In this document: positions 16,199 through 24,450 of the stretch, one piece after another
Numbering within the stretch: the first letter of the stretch is position 1
How the letters are laid out: each line of letters opens with the position of its first letter
NCBI GenBank assembly: GCA_021324115.1
Contig: JAJPJS010000022.1
Location: 1 to 35,369, forward strand
Origin: Nitrososphaerota archaeon
Lineage (GTDB): Archaea; Thermoproteota; Nitrososphaeria; Conexivisphaerales; DTJL01
Length of the DNA: 35,369 nt
Reading direction: 5' to 3'
The notes under the pieces: model-generated
Told to the model about the DNA's origin: nothing
Databases searched by the model: none
Seen by the model: the letters and a program-made list of their open reading frames with translations, nothing else
Translations under genes and position numbers: made by a program

Positions 16199-17584
16199 TC
16201 ACGCAGCCTCCACATATTTTCCGGGGTTCATTATATCGTTTTTGTCAAACAGCTTCTTGATCTCCTTCATCAACCTCAACGGCGCCTCACCACCGTGAGC
16301 CTGAAGCTGCTTCCTGAGCATCCTTGTTTTTTGAACTCCAACACCATGCTCTCCTGTGACAGTTCCCCCCACCTTTATCGCGTAGTCGCAGATTTCTTCG
16401 AATGCTAGCTTGGCGCTTTGGATGCTCTTTCTGTTATTTTTGTCGTACACTATGGTCGGATGGACGTTCCCATCCCCCGCATGACCATTTACCACTATCC
16501 TGACATCATTTCGCTTTCCCACCTCTTTTGCATAGTTCACGTACTCTCCCAGTCTTTCCAGAGGGACGCAAACGTCTTCGGCCATGACCCCCGAGCCAAG
16601 CTTTTTGATAGCAACGTATGTCCACGCCCTGGCCTGGTACATTTCCTCTGCTTCGGCCTCGGTGCGCGCGACTCGGAGCCCTGAATAGCCAGCCTTCTTG
16701 AGCGCGTCTCTGGTGGGGGCGACAAGTGGTTTTTCAACATCGATCAGAAGGGTAGCCTCTGCTTCTGGAATTTTGAGACCGAGCTCCTTGTTGACCGCGG
16801 CTATGCAATCTCTGTCCATGAATTCGAGCAGATTCGGCTGTATCATACCCCTCCGCAGAGACATCACTGCCTGGTTCGCGCCTTCCCAGGTTGAAAACTG
16901 AACAAACATGCGGCTCACCGGATTATATGGTACCGGGATGAGCTTTAGCCAGGCTTCGACTATCATCCCCAGAGTGCCTTCACTGCCAACGAACAGATGT
17001 GTGATGTCGTACCCTGCCCTGTTTTTGGGCAGGGGCTCACCGAAGACGGCTACATCCCCGTCCGGAAGCACCACCTTTAAGGCGAGCACCCAGTCCTTCA
17101 CCGTACCATACTTCACACATCGTAAGCCACCACTCGCTTCTGCAACGGCCCCTCCAACTGTGCACATGAAGCTACTTGCAGGGTCAGGCGGAAAGAACAG
17201 TCCGTATTTCTTCAGCTCACTGTTGAGCGTGTCGATTACGACTCCCGCCTCGACATGCGCGTACCAGTTTACCTTGTCTATCTTGATGATGTTATTGAGC
17301 CTGCTTGTATCTATGATGACACCACCATCTGACACCGAAGCTCCAGTGAGGCTGCTACCTGCTCCCCTAGGCACTACGGGTATCCGCAAAACATTCAGCA
17401 ATTTAATCACGGATGAGACTTGCTGAATGTTGGTGGGTTTCAGTACCAGCAGTGGCCTCCCCACAAAATCGGCCATGTCCGTTGAGTATTTGTCAAGAGA
17501 TTCTCTGTCCGTGAGTATCGAGTCAGCCGCAAGTATTTTTTTCAATCTCTGTAGAAGTCGTTTACCTGGTGATTTGTCAGCCAT
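16199..17584 (-). CDS. FAD-linked oxidase, glycolate oxidase GlcD/D-lactate dehydrogenase type
   Basis: The 461-residue flavoprotein belongs to the PCMH/VAO group. Visible are the pyrophosphate-binding loop PRGAGSSLTGASV (72-84), the second FAD segment with VGGAVAEASGG and GTVKDW, VGSEGTLGMIVEAWLKL, and the C-terminal histidine motifs VNGHAGDGNVHP and TVTGEHGVGVQK. Such enzymes oxidise 2-hydroxy acids (glycolate, D-lactate or similar) and pass electrons to a quinone or an FeS partner. No GlcF-like FeS subunit is adjacent. Glyoxylate/glycolate is an end product of allantoin breakdown, so the location beside the ring-opening genes may be meaningful, but D-lactate is equally compatible. The start is the ATG at 17584; A/T-rich boxes lie at about 17598-17615. 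Confidence 0.87.
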   Translation of the reverse strand: MADKSPGKRLLQRLKKILAADSILTDRESLDKYSTDMADFVGRPLLVLKPTNIQQVSSVIKLLNVLRIPVVPRGAGSSLTGASVSDGGVIIDTSRLNNIIKIDKVNWYAHVEAGVVIDTLNSELKKYGLFFPPDPASSFMCTVGGAVAEASGGLRCVKYGTVKDWVLALKVVLPDGDVAVFGEPLPKNRAGYDITHLFVGSEGTLGMIVEAWLKLIPVPYNPVSRMFVQFSTWEGANQAVMSLRRGMIQPNLLEFMDRDCIAAVNKELGLKIPEAEATLLIDVEKPLVAPTRDALKKAGYSGLRVARTEAEAEEMYQARAWTYVAIKKLGSGVMAEDVCVPLERLGEYVNYAKEVGKRNDVRIVVNGHAGDGNVHPTIVYDKNNRKSIQSAKLAFEEICDYAIKVGGTVTGEHGVGVQKTRMLRKQLQAHGGEAPLRLMKEIKKLFDKNDIMNPGKYVEAA

Positions 17585-17648
17585 ATCATTTGCAATAAAT
17601 ATACAACTTAAAAAAGGATAACCGTTTCGATCTTTGTTTGTTCGTAGC

Positions 17649-17996
17649 TTAATTGCGTAAAACGGGTTCGATCAGTCTTCTGTAGTACTGCTCCGGGGCC
17701 GCTCCGATGAATCTTTGAACGATCTGACCATTCTTGAAAACCATAAGGGTTGGAATACTCATTATATCATACTTCATCGCAAGTTCCTGATTTTCATCTG
17801 TGTTTATCTTCACGAATTTGACCTTACCATCGTATTCCTTCGAAAGCTTCTCCATGATGGGGGCAACCATGCGACAGGGTCCGCACCAATCTGCATAGAA
17901 GTCAGCCATCACCGGAAGCTCCGAATGCAGTACTTCCTTTTCGAATGACTCGCCGTTCACTCGTACTATTTTGCCATCTGCCATCTTTTCATCCAC
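17649..17996 (-). CDS. trxA: Thioredoxin
   Basis: The 115-residue protein is a complete thioredoxin fold with the active site WCGPC (Cys38, Cys41), DFYADWCGPCRM at 32-43, KINTDEN and the cis-proline in SIPTLMVF. It reduces protein disulfides in the cytoplasm. An alternative start four codons downstream (the ATG that begins MADGK) would remove a charged leader, but an A/T-rich box (GAATAATAG, minus strand, about 18019-18027) is 26 nt before the first ATG and supports the longer form. No thioredoxin reductase gene is nearby. The 192-nt gap to the TRAM gene carries both promoters and nothing else that I can see. Confidence 0.93.
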   Translation of the reverse strand: MDEKMADGKIVRVNGESFEKEVLHSELPVMADFYADWCGPCRMVAPIMEKLSKEYDGKVKFVKINTDENQELAMKYDIMSIPTLMVFKNGQIVQRFIGAAPEQYYRRLIEPVLRN

Positions 17997-18188
17997 TGGG
18001 CTCCCGTTTAACCTACTTCTATTATTCTTTCCGCAAAAATCCTAACCAGTTCCCTTCCGACGCCCACGGCCGTACTGCCACTTCAAAATGCTCATGATAA
18101 CCATTCGATGTGCATGGATTCATAATCTCTTCAGAAGTATTAATATACCTCTCCCCGGAGGTCTGTATCACCGAAGTGCAATAACGGA

Positions 18189-18512
18189 ATGAGTTATGGA
18201 CAAGGTAGCGGAAGAGGCTACGGAAGACGTGGGGGATACGGTTCCCTCGGACCAAGAAGTTTCGCACCCAAGCCGGTGAAAGCCGGTGACGAATACGACG
18301 TTGAAATCACGGAGATATCAAGAAGAGGAGACGGCATCGCAAAGATACAGGGATTCATCGTTTTCGTCGCAGGAGCAAAGGCAGGGCAGAAGGCGAAGAT
18401 CAGGGTAACGAATGTAGCGAACAGGTATGCCACGGCGGAAATAGTCTCTTCTGGTGCATCAGAATCTGCTTCCGAATCTACGACTGAAGAATCTGACTCG
18501 GAAGCACAGTAA
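18189..18512 (+). CDS. TRAM-domain RNA-binding protein with Gly/Arg/Tyr-rich N-terminus
   Basis: The 107-residue protein has three parts: a Gly/Arg/Tyr/Ser-rich tail (residues 1-30), a TRAM beta-barrel (about 31-86, with GDEYDVEITEISRRGDGIAK and VFVAGAKAGQKAKIRV), and a Ser/Glu-rich acidic tail (87-107). Stand-alone TRAM proteins in archaea act as RNA chaperones that bind many RNAs, so a role in RNA folding is likely. The added GR/GY-rich and acidic low-complexity ends are longer than in the minimal about 65-residue archaeal TRAM proteins. A TATA-like box (ATTAATATA, about 18139-18147) about 45 nt upstream predicts a short leader of around 20 nt before the ATG. Confidence 0.85.
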   Translation: MSYGQGSGRGYGRRGGYGSLGPRSFAPKPVKAGDEYDVEITEISRRGDGIAKIQGFIVFVAGAKAGQKAKIRVTNVANRYATAEIVSSGASESASESTTEESDSEAQ

Positions 18513-18535
18513 AGATAGCGTACACGTGCTGTCAC

Positions 18536-18552
18536 AGCAGGTAAAACCTGCT
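18536..18552 (+). terminator. Hairpin downstream of the TRAM gene
   Basis: AGCAGGT-aaa-ACCTGCT is a perfect 7-bp stem with a 3-nt loop, 24 nt after the TRAM stop codon. It is not directly followed by a T-run; a run of six T (AATTTTTTG) is about 50 nt farther downstream. It may be a 3' end signal or a small 3' UTR structure. Confidence 0.35.
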
Positions 18553-18716
18553 CGTCGGAAACGGTCACGCATCCGTCACGGCCCATTTTGGGCAAGAATT
18601 TTTTGAAGATATTCTTTCCACCAGCAGGTATGAATGGAAAGTTCGCTGCCTCCAGAAAGCAGGTAGTCACCCGCACACTATATTTAAGCAAGGGTGCTTC
18701 AAGTTAAAGCCTGAAA

Positions 18717-19346
18717 GTGGGTTGGTTGACGGCTAAGCTAAAACTCAAAAGAGTGGTTAGGAAAAAACGCAACCTCCTCATACTCATCACGACTCTTATC
18801 CTCATCGGCTCGGTTCTCTTCGTAGCTTCATTTTTTGGAAGGAATCCTACATCCTCAACTTACGAGACTGTTAACTACGAAGTTAATGCACCCAGGATGC
18901 AGTCAGAATGGCTGATCGTCAAGGTATCCGGTCCGGTGGTTGGGGTTTCCATTTCTAACAATGCATCACCCGCTGTTATGAACCTTACACTTCCGAAATT
19001 CAGCAGCCTTGCCGACCTGAATGACACCTATATTGGATTCCTGTTTTTCAACATATCAAGGTGGTACGGCAGTGGTTATCACGGATGCACTTCAATCTGG
19101 CTTAATATGACTGCTTCCCCTCCAACAGCATACTGCGCATACTCGAGCGCTGGGATCCCGGGGGGTAATGAGGCCCTTGGTACCTATGAGGGGCCCTGGC
19201 CCGTGTACGACGATACCGGAAGGGCGTATAATTTCAAGGTCAACTATGGATGGTATCAAGATGCAAACACGGGGCTTTTGTACATACATTATACAACATT
19301 CGATTCGAATTTTGCATTAATCTCTGTGATGGTGAAAAGAGGGTAG
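18717..19346 (+). CDS. Predicted membrane-anchored extracellular glycoprotein, unknown function
   Basis: The product has 209 residues with a basic N-terminus, one hydrophobic helix at about 20-40 (LLILITTLILIGSVLFVASFF) and a polar ectodomain, so it is probably anchored outside the membrane facing out. I do not recognise a family. The ectodomain has five N-x-S/T sequons (Asn82, Asn89, Asn102, Asn112, Asn130), dense for its size, and two cysteines (Cys124, Cys140) that could form a disulfide. It is rich in aromatic residues and small beta-strand-like segments. The start is the GTG at 18717; the TATA-like ACTATATTTAA (about 18678-18688) lies about 34 nt upstream. No secretion-linked gene is adjacent. 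Confidence 0.7.
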   Translation: MGWLTAKLKLKRVVRKKRNLLILITTLILIGSVLFVASFFGRNPTSSTYETVNYEVNAPRMQSEWLIVKVSGPVVGVSISNNASPAVMNLTLPKFSSLADLNDTYIGFLFFNISRWYGSGYHGCTSIWLNMTASPPTAYCAYSSAGIPGGNEALGTYEGPWPVYDDTGRAYNFKVNYGWYQDANTGLLYIHYTTFDSNFALISVMVKRG

Positions 19347-19647
19347 AAGCTAACTTTTGAGTCCTGCCGAGGTTGAATACTCAATTGGAAAAGGGACCAA
19401 GATCGACCTGCTGAATTCATGCAGATCGATTTAGGTTGTTGGGAGTCCTTGTCAAATTACTTCACGTAGACACGATTTCAAAAGGTTGCCAATTCGTCTT
19501 TCGTTATGAACCTGACGCTCGAATGATGCGAATAGCACTCCGTATTGACCAAACAGATTTTCGATGAATTCGGTAGAAATAGTGACTGCCTGGAACTTGT
19601 AAAACTGCGCAAGGCTTAATTATTGATAGGTCGGCGGATTGTAGAAT
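19347..19647. other. 300-nt gap before the suf operon, no intact gene seen
   Basis: The gap ends with the sufC promoter (TATA-like CTTAATTATT, 19615-19624). On the minus strand a protein-like open stretch of about 50 codons (roughly 19454-19610, with EFIENLFGQYGVLFASFERQ) has no usable start codon at its head. It may be the remnant of a decayed gene. No RNA gene was recognised. Confidence 0.4.
19615..19624 (+). promoter_or_regulatory. TATA-like box of the suf operon
   Basis: CTTAATTATT is centred 28 nt upstream of the TTG start of sufC, the spacing of a leaderless transcript. This supports TTG as the true start. Confidence 0.5.
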
Positions 19648-20424
19648 TTGTCAAAACTGGAACTCATCAATGTAGGGGTAACGGTGGGAGATAAAAGAGT
19701 AGTTCAGGATGTCAGCCTGACAATCAACCAGGGTGAAATCCATGCCATCATGGGTCCGAATGGATCGGGGAAGAGCTCTCTCGCGAAAGCGATAATGGGG
19801 CACCCATCTTACAAGGTGGTCGCTGGTGATATACTCGTCGATGGGGAGAGCATACTTGCCAAGACACCAACCGAAAGGGCACGGAAGGGGCTCTTTCTAG
19901 GCTTTCAGTATCCCGTGGAGGTTTCTGGGGTTCCAGTACTGAACTTCCTCAGGGCTTCTTACAGTGCGATGCAACAGGGGGGCAAGGAGGAGGTAAAGAC
20001 CCAGGTCCCCCTGATTCCCTTCAAAAAGATGGTGGCCCAGAAGTTGCAGCTCATAGGATGGGACGAAAGCTATTCAACACGTTATCTCAATGAAGGCTTT
20101 TCCGGCGGTGAAAAGAAAAAATCAGAATTGCTTCAGCTGGCTGTTCTTGGCTCTAAATTCGCAATTCTTGATGAAATAGACTCGGGTCTGGATATTGACG
20201 CCGTTAAGCTCGTCGCCTCCACGCTGAACAGGCTGACAGGACCGAATCTCGGGCTCCTGCTCATTACACACTACAGGAGAATACTGCAGTTTGTAAAGCC
20301 GAACTGGGTCCATGTAATGGCCAGTGGAAGGATAGTGTTATCAGGAGGCCCTGAACTCGCCGATACGCTCGAAGAGAAAGGATATGCTTGGATAGAAGCC
20401 GATGATTCAGAGTCCCACGAATGA
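19648..20424 (+). CDS. sufC: FeS assembly ATPase SufC
   Basis: The 258-residue ABC-type ATPase drives the SufBCD scaffold that builds iron-sulfur clusters in the cytoplasm. Walker A is GPNGSGKS (36-43), the Q-loop is FQYPV (86-90), the signature FSGGEKKKSE begins at residue 151 and Walker B AILDEIDSGLD at 172-182 carries the SufC-typical E-x-D-SGLD. There is no membrane domain, as expected for SufC. The start is TTG with good promoter spacing. It is the first gene of a five-gene set (sufC-sufB-sufD-sufS-sufU) on one strand, separated from sufB by 65 nt. Confidence 0.96.
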   Translation: MSKLELINVGVTVGDKRVVQDVSLTINQGEIHAIMGPNGSGKSSLAKAIMGHPSYKVVAGDILVDGESILAKTPTERARKGLFLGFQYPVEVSGVPVLNFLRASYSAMQQGGKEEVKTQVPLIPFKKMVAQKLQLIGWDESYSTRYLNEGFSGGEKKKSELLQLAVLGSKFAILDEIDSGLDIDAVKLVASTLNRLTGPNLGLLLITHYRRILQFVKPNWVHVMASGRIVLSGGPELADTLEEKGYAWIEADDSESHE

Positions 20425-20455
20425 CATGGTAGGAAAGTGCAGAAAGTATATCAAA

Positions 20456-20466
20456 GGGTATAAATC
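20456..20466 (+). promoter_or_regulatory. Possible internal promoter before sufB
   Basis: GGTATAAATCG is centred 29 nt before the sufB ATG in the 65-nt gap after sufC. It would allow a separate leaderless sufB transcript in addition to read-through from sufC. Confidence 0.4.
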
Positions 20467-20489
20467 GTTTATCATGGAAGAACTGTCTC

Positions 20490-21893
20490 ATGTCAAATGT
20501 TAGAGAAGCGGTGGACCTGGATTACAGCAAGTATGATTTCAAGGAGCCGGAGAAGTTTGTTACGGAGTTTCCTCCTGGTCTGAACGAAAACGTGGTTATC
20601 GAGATCTCAAGGCTCAAAAATGAGCCATCCTGGATGACAGACTTCAGGCTGAAAGCGTACAAGCACTTTTTGCAGAGGCCCCTACCGATGTGGGGTGCTG
20701 ACCTGACCAAGATTGAATTTGACAAGATCAGGTATTACCTGAAGTCCACTGTAGGCCAGGCGAAGTCATGGGAAGACCTGCCACCGGAAATAAAGGAAAC
20801 GTTCGACAGGCTGGGCGTGCCCGAAGCAGAAAGGAAATTCCTTGGAGGGGTGGGTGCCATGTATGAGAGTGAAGTTGTTTACCACAGAATGAGGGAGGAC
20901 CTTGAGAAACAGGGTGTTATATTCGCAGACATGGACACCGGGGTTAGGGAGTATCCCGAGATAGTCAGGAAATACTTTGGAACAGTCATACCATCGAACG
21001 ACAACAAGTTCGCAGCCCTGAACAGTGCGGTTTGGAGCGGTGGAAGCTTCATCTATGTTCCAGCGGGGGTCAAGGTAGAACAACCCCTTCATGCCTATTT
21101 CAGAATAAATGCCTCGAATATGGGTCAGTTCGAGAGAACGCTCATTATTGCAGATGAAGGCGCAGATGTGCATTATGTAGAGGGTTGCACAGCGCCTGTC
21201 TATTCATCAGATTCTTTGCACGCTGCCGTGGTGGAGCTCGTGGCCCTGAAGGATGCACATATCAGATACACAACAATACAGAACTGGTCGAAGGATGTTT
21301 ATAACCTGGTTACGAAGCGCGCATTCGCCTACGAAAACGCACGGGTTGAATGGATCGATGGAAACATGGGAAGCAAGGTAACTATGAAATATCCAGCCGT
21401 GCACCTCAAGGGACGTGGAGCACGCGCCGAAGTACTGTCCGTTGCGCTGGCAGGGGCAGGTCAGCATATAGACGCAGGTTCCAAGATACTTCACCTCGCT
21501 CCTGACACGAGCTCAAGGATAATCTCCAAATCTATCTCGAAGGATGGAGGAAGGGCCACCTACAGAGGACAGCTCCTAATCGCCAAGGGTGCCAGGCATG
21601 TAAAGAGCAGCGTCAAGTGCGATGCTCTGATTCTGGACGAAAAGTCCAGGTCTGATACATATCCGTACAATGTCGTGAATGAAGATGATGCTGTTCTGAC
21701 CCACGAAGCGACGGTGGGCAAGATTGGGGAGGACCAGCTGTTCTACCTTATGAGCAGAGGACTAACCGAGGAGGAGGCACTCAACGCAGTCGTGATGGGG
21801 TTCCTGGAACCATTCACCAAGTCGCTCCCGCTCATATACGCGATAGAACTAAACCGATTGATCGGCCTTGAAATGACGGGCGCGGTTGGTTAA
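20490..21893 (+). CDS. sufB: FeS cluster scaffold subunit SufB
   Basis: The 467-residue SufB binds SufC and SufD and carries the nascent FeS cluster. Family blocks are clear: SGGSFIYVPAGVKVEQPLH (about 184-202), the central beta-helix segments, SSVKCDALILDEKSRSDTYP, HEATVGKIGEDQLFYLMSRG and the C-terminal GFLEPF. The position of the E. coli sulfur-accepting Cys405 is Ser in the KSRSDTYP block, a change commonly seen in archaeal and Gram-positive SufB, so this one need not be non-functional. The start is the ATG at 20490. sufD begins 14 nt after the stop, indicating co-transcription. Confidence 0.96.
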   Translation: MSNVREAVDLDYSKYDFKEPEKFVTEFPPGLNENVVIEISRLKNEPSWMTDFRLKAYKHFLQRPLPMWGADLTKIEFDKIRYYLKSTVGQAKSWEDLPPEIKETFDRLGVPEAERKFLGGVGAMYESEVVYHRMREDLEKQGVIFADMDTGVREYPEIVRKYFGTVIPSNDNKFAALNSAVWSGGSFIYVPAGVKVEQPLHAYFRINASNMGQFERTLIIADEGADVHYVEGCTAPVYSSDSLHAAVVELVALKDAHIRYTTIQNWSKDVYNLVTKRAFAYENARVEWIDGNMGSKVTMKYPAVHLKGRGARAEVLSVALAGAGQHIDAGSKILHLAPDTSSRIISKSISKDGGRATYRGQLLIAKGARHVKSSVKCDALILDEKSRSDTYPYNVVNEDDAVLTHEATVGKIGEDQLFYLMSRGLTEEEALNAVVMGFLEPFTKSLPLIYAIELNRLIGLEMTGAVG

Positions 21894-21907
21894 GCGGTTT
21901 ACTTCCG

Positions 21908-23146
21908 GTGAAGTCTTTGAAATCGGGCGATCAACTCCAGCACCTATCAGGAATACCCGAGCTCGCGAAAATCTTTTCGGAATCCGATGACAAGCTAATG
22001 CTCAGAAAAAGCTACATCGAACAGTATGAACGAACAACCTACGAGACGAACCCGATATTCTCCAAGAACTTTGAGAAGCCTAACATGGACCCTCTTACTT
22101 ACGACCCTGTAAACACGCAGGGTCCGAGGTCCATGCTTGCCTCCGGCGAGTTCACAGTTGGAGCGGTGGGAACGTCCGTATATCATGAAGGATTACCTGA
22201 AGGTCTGTCATTTGAGACACCAAAAGAGATTCTGGCTCCGATCACCGCCGACGGTTCGGACAAATTTGAACTTCTAAATGCCGCACTGAGAAACAGTTAC
22301 CACTCGTTTGCTGTGAACAGGTGGAAGGAAACCTCTCCTCCCGTGTCGAGGGTCACCGTGCTTCCCTCGAAGGCATCCTCGCTGAACAGGTATTCTAGTA
22401 TCAGGTTCGGAAAAGATGTAGTTTGCACATTCGTCGACAGAATCTCTGACCCTGCTGGTGTCGAAGCGCCGGGCGGTTTCATCAATGAAGTTGTGGATGT
22501 AACCCTGTCGCCTGGAGCGGACGTAAACTTTGTCTGCCTGAGCAAGGGGGCGGCCGAGATAGCGACAAACTTTCGGTTTGAAATGGAAGAAGGTGCCAGG
22601 CTGAAATTTGTGTCTTGGTCGGGCGGGACTCCTTATGTCCGGTCAAGAGTAACGGTTAGGCTGCGTGGACATGGAGGTGATGCTGGCGTTTTCACTGGCA
22701 ATTTCGTGAGAGACAGGGCCAGACATGATATGCTGGCAACCGTCGAGCATTTCGGAATGAGAACTGTGGGCTTGGCCGTTCAGAACGGTGTGGTAAGGAC
22801 GGGATCCAGACTGATCCTCAAGGGCATGATGATCATAAGGAATCCGGCAAGGGGGTCTGACTCTCACCTCAGGCAGCATGCACTACTTCTGACACCCGAT
22901 AGCTACGCCAATGCGATACCGGGGCTGGAGATAGAGACGAATGAGCTGAAGGCAAAGCATGCGGCATCGGTCTCGCAGCCGGATGACGAACAGCTGTTCT
23001 ACCTTATGAGCCGTGGGCTGAACAGGGACGAAGCGATTACGACAATGGCATTCGGTCAACTTGGTCATGTGATTACGAACATAAGGAATGAAGAACTCAG
23101 AGAATCGGTTACAGAAGAGATAATGGCCACATTGACTTCCAGGTAG
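21908..23146 (+). CDS. sufD: FeS assembly subunit SufD
   Basis: The 412-residue SufB paralogue forms the SufB-SufC-SufD complex. The C-terminal beta-helix includes RHDMLATVEHFG, NPARGSDSHLRQHALLL, LKAKHAASV with His351 at the SufD metal-ligand position, and EQLFYLMSRGLNRDEA. The E. coli partner cysteine of this site is Ala here. The N-terminal helical part has no catalytic motif, as in other SufD proteins. The start is the GTG 14 nt after sufB, and sufS begins 20 nt after the stop, consistent with one operon. Confidence 0.95.
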   Translation: MKSLKSGDQLQHLSGIPELAKIFSESDDKLMLRKSYIEQYERTTYETNPIFSKNFEKPNMDPLTYDPVNTQGPRSMLASGEFTVGAVGTSVYHEGLPEGLSFETPKEILAPITADGSDKFELLNAALRNSYHSFAVNRWKETSPPVSRVTVLPSKASSLNRYSSIRFGKDVVCTFVDRISDPAGVEAPGGFINEVVDVTLSPGADVNFVCLSKGAAEIATNFRFEMEEGARLKFVSWSGGTPYVRSRVTVRLRGHGGDAGVFTGNFVRDRARHDMLATVEHFGMRTVGLAVQNGVVRTGSRLILKGMMIIRNPARGSDSHLRQHALLLTPDSYANAIPGLEIETNELKAKHAASVSQPDDEQLFYLMSRGLNRDEAITTMAFGQLGHVITNIRNEELRESVTEEIMATLTSR

Positions 23147-23166
23147 CTCTTCCTTCCTATGGTTGC

Positions 23167-24450
23167 GTGGAAATGGTTAATACGCCCCACGAGACTACAC
23201 AGACTAGATGCGCTTTGCAAACGGCGTCTCTTGATGTAGAAACCATTCGGTCCGACTTTCCGATATTCAGGAGACGGTTTAAGGGCAGACCACTTGCATA
23301 TCTCGATAACGCTGCGACATCCCAGAAGCCAAGTTGTGTGATTGAAGCTCTCCAGGATTTCTACAGCAATCACAACGCCAATATTCACAGAGGGGTGTAT
23401 GATATCTCCGAGGAAGCAACCGAGGCTTACGAAAGAACCAGAAGTGTGGTATCAGATTTTGTGGGTGTCAAAGACGAGACGCAACTGATTTTCACAAGAA
23501 ACACGACGGAATCCATCAACCTTGTGGCGATGACATGGGGGAGGGCTAACGTCCGGAAGGGGGATAAGATTCTGCTCACCATGCTGGAGCATCACAGCAA
23601 CATAGTTCCCTGGCAGATGCTTGCCGGTGAAAAAGGCGCTAAGGTGGAGTATGTTTCGCTCAATGAAGATGGGGAGCTTGAGGTGTCTGACTTTAAGGAA
23701 AAGATACAGGGTGCTCGCGTTTTTGCTTTTGGGCATGTGTCCAATGTACTCGGGACGATAAATCCCGCCAGGTATCTGGTGAAAGAAGCGAAGAATGAAG
23801 GAGCGATGGTACTCGTTGATGGAGCGCAGTCTGTACCACACATGCAGGTAAAGATCGAAGAACTTGGGTGCGATTTCTATGCATTTTCTGCTCATAAGAT
23901 GCTTGGTCCCACGGGTGTAGGTGTGCTGTACGGGAGAAGAGAGCTTCTTGAGGAGATGCCTCCGTTTCTCACGGGTGGTGATATGATAAGCCAGGTCCAT
24001 GAGCACAGCGTTTCCTGGAACGTCCTCCCCTGGAAGTTTGAAGCGGGCACAAGTAATATTGCTGATGTAGTGGCCTTTTCAGCTGCGATAAATTACCTTA
24101 AGAGGATAGGCATGGAGAAAATAAGGAGGCATGAAACAGAAATGACAAAGCAGATCTTGGAGCTGCTTGAAACTCTTCATGGGATCAGGTTGTACGGCCC
24201 GAGAAACCTGGAAGTGCGAGGTGGTATAGTCCCGTTCAACGTGGAAGGAGTACACCCTCATGATGTAGCTTCCGTCCTCAGCACGGAAGGGGTGGCGGTA
24301 AGGTCGGGCAACCACTGCGCCCAACCGCTTCACGAGTCACTATCACTTGACGCCACGGTTAGGGCAAGCCCGTACCTTTACAACACAGACGATGATGCCG
24401 TCAGGCTGGTGGAGGGCGTAAAGAAGGCACAGAGGTTGATGAAGATATGA
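23167..24450 (+). CDS. sufS: Cysteine desulfurase SufS
   Basis: The 427-residue PLP enzyme releases sulfur from cysteine for cluster assembly. Visible are YLDNAATSQKP near residue 45, the PLP lysine Lys244 in FSAHKMLGPTGVGVLYG, and the catalytic Cys384 in VRSGNHCAQP, which matches the class II (SufS/CsdA) RxGHHCA loop. An N-terminal extension of about 25 residues precedes the first conserved segment. The start is the GTG at 23167 (an ATG lies two codons later). The last bases overlap the sufU start in an ATGA arrangement, indicating translational coupling with its usual sulfur-accepting partner. Confidence 0.95.
   Translation: MEMVNTPHETTQTRCALQTASLDVETIRSDFPIFRRRFKGRPLAYLDNAATSQKPSCVIEALQDFYSNHNANIHRGVYDISEEATEAYERTRSVVSDFVGVKDETQLIFTRNTTESINLVAMTWGRANVRKGDKILLTMLEHHSNIVPWQMLAGEKGAKVEYVSLNEDGELEVSDFKEKIQGARVFAFGHVSNVLGTINPARYLVKEAKNEGAMVLVDGAQSVPHMQVKIEELGCDFYAFSAHKMLGPTGVGVLYGRRELLEEMPPFLTGGDMISQVHEHSVSWNVLPWKFEAGTSNIADVVAFSAAINYLKRIGMEKIRRHETEMTKQILELLETLHGIRLYGPRNLEVRGGIVPFNVEGVHPHDVASVLSTEGVAVRSGNHCAQPLHESLSLDATVRASPYLYNTDDDAVRLVEGVKKAQRLMKI

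Noticed and set aside
18218-18691. A 157-residue minus-strand frame covering the TRAM gene
   Set aside because: It is antisense to the TRAM domain, and its composition is explained by the coding bias of the TRAM gene.
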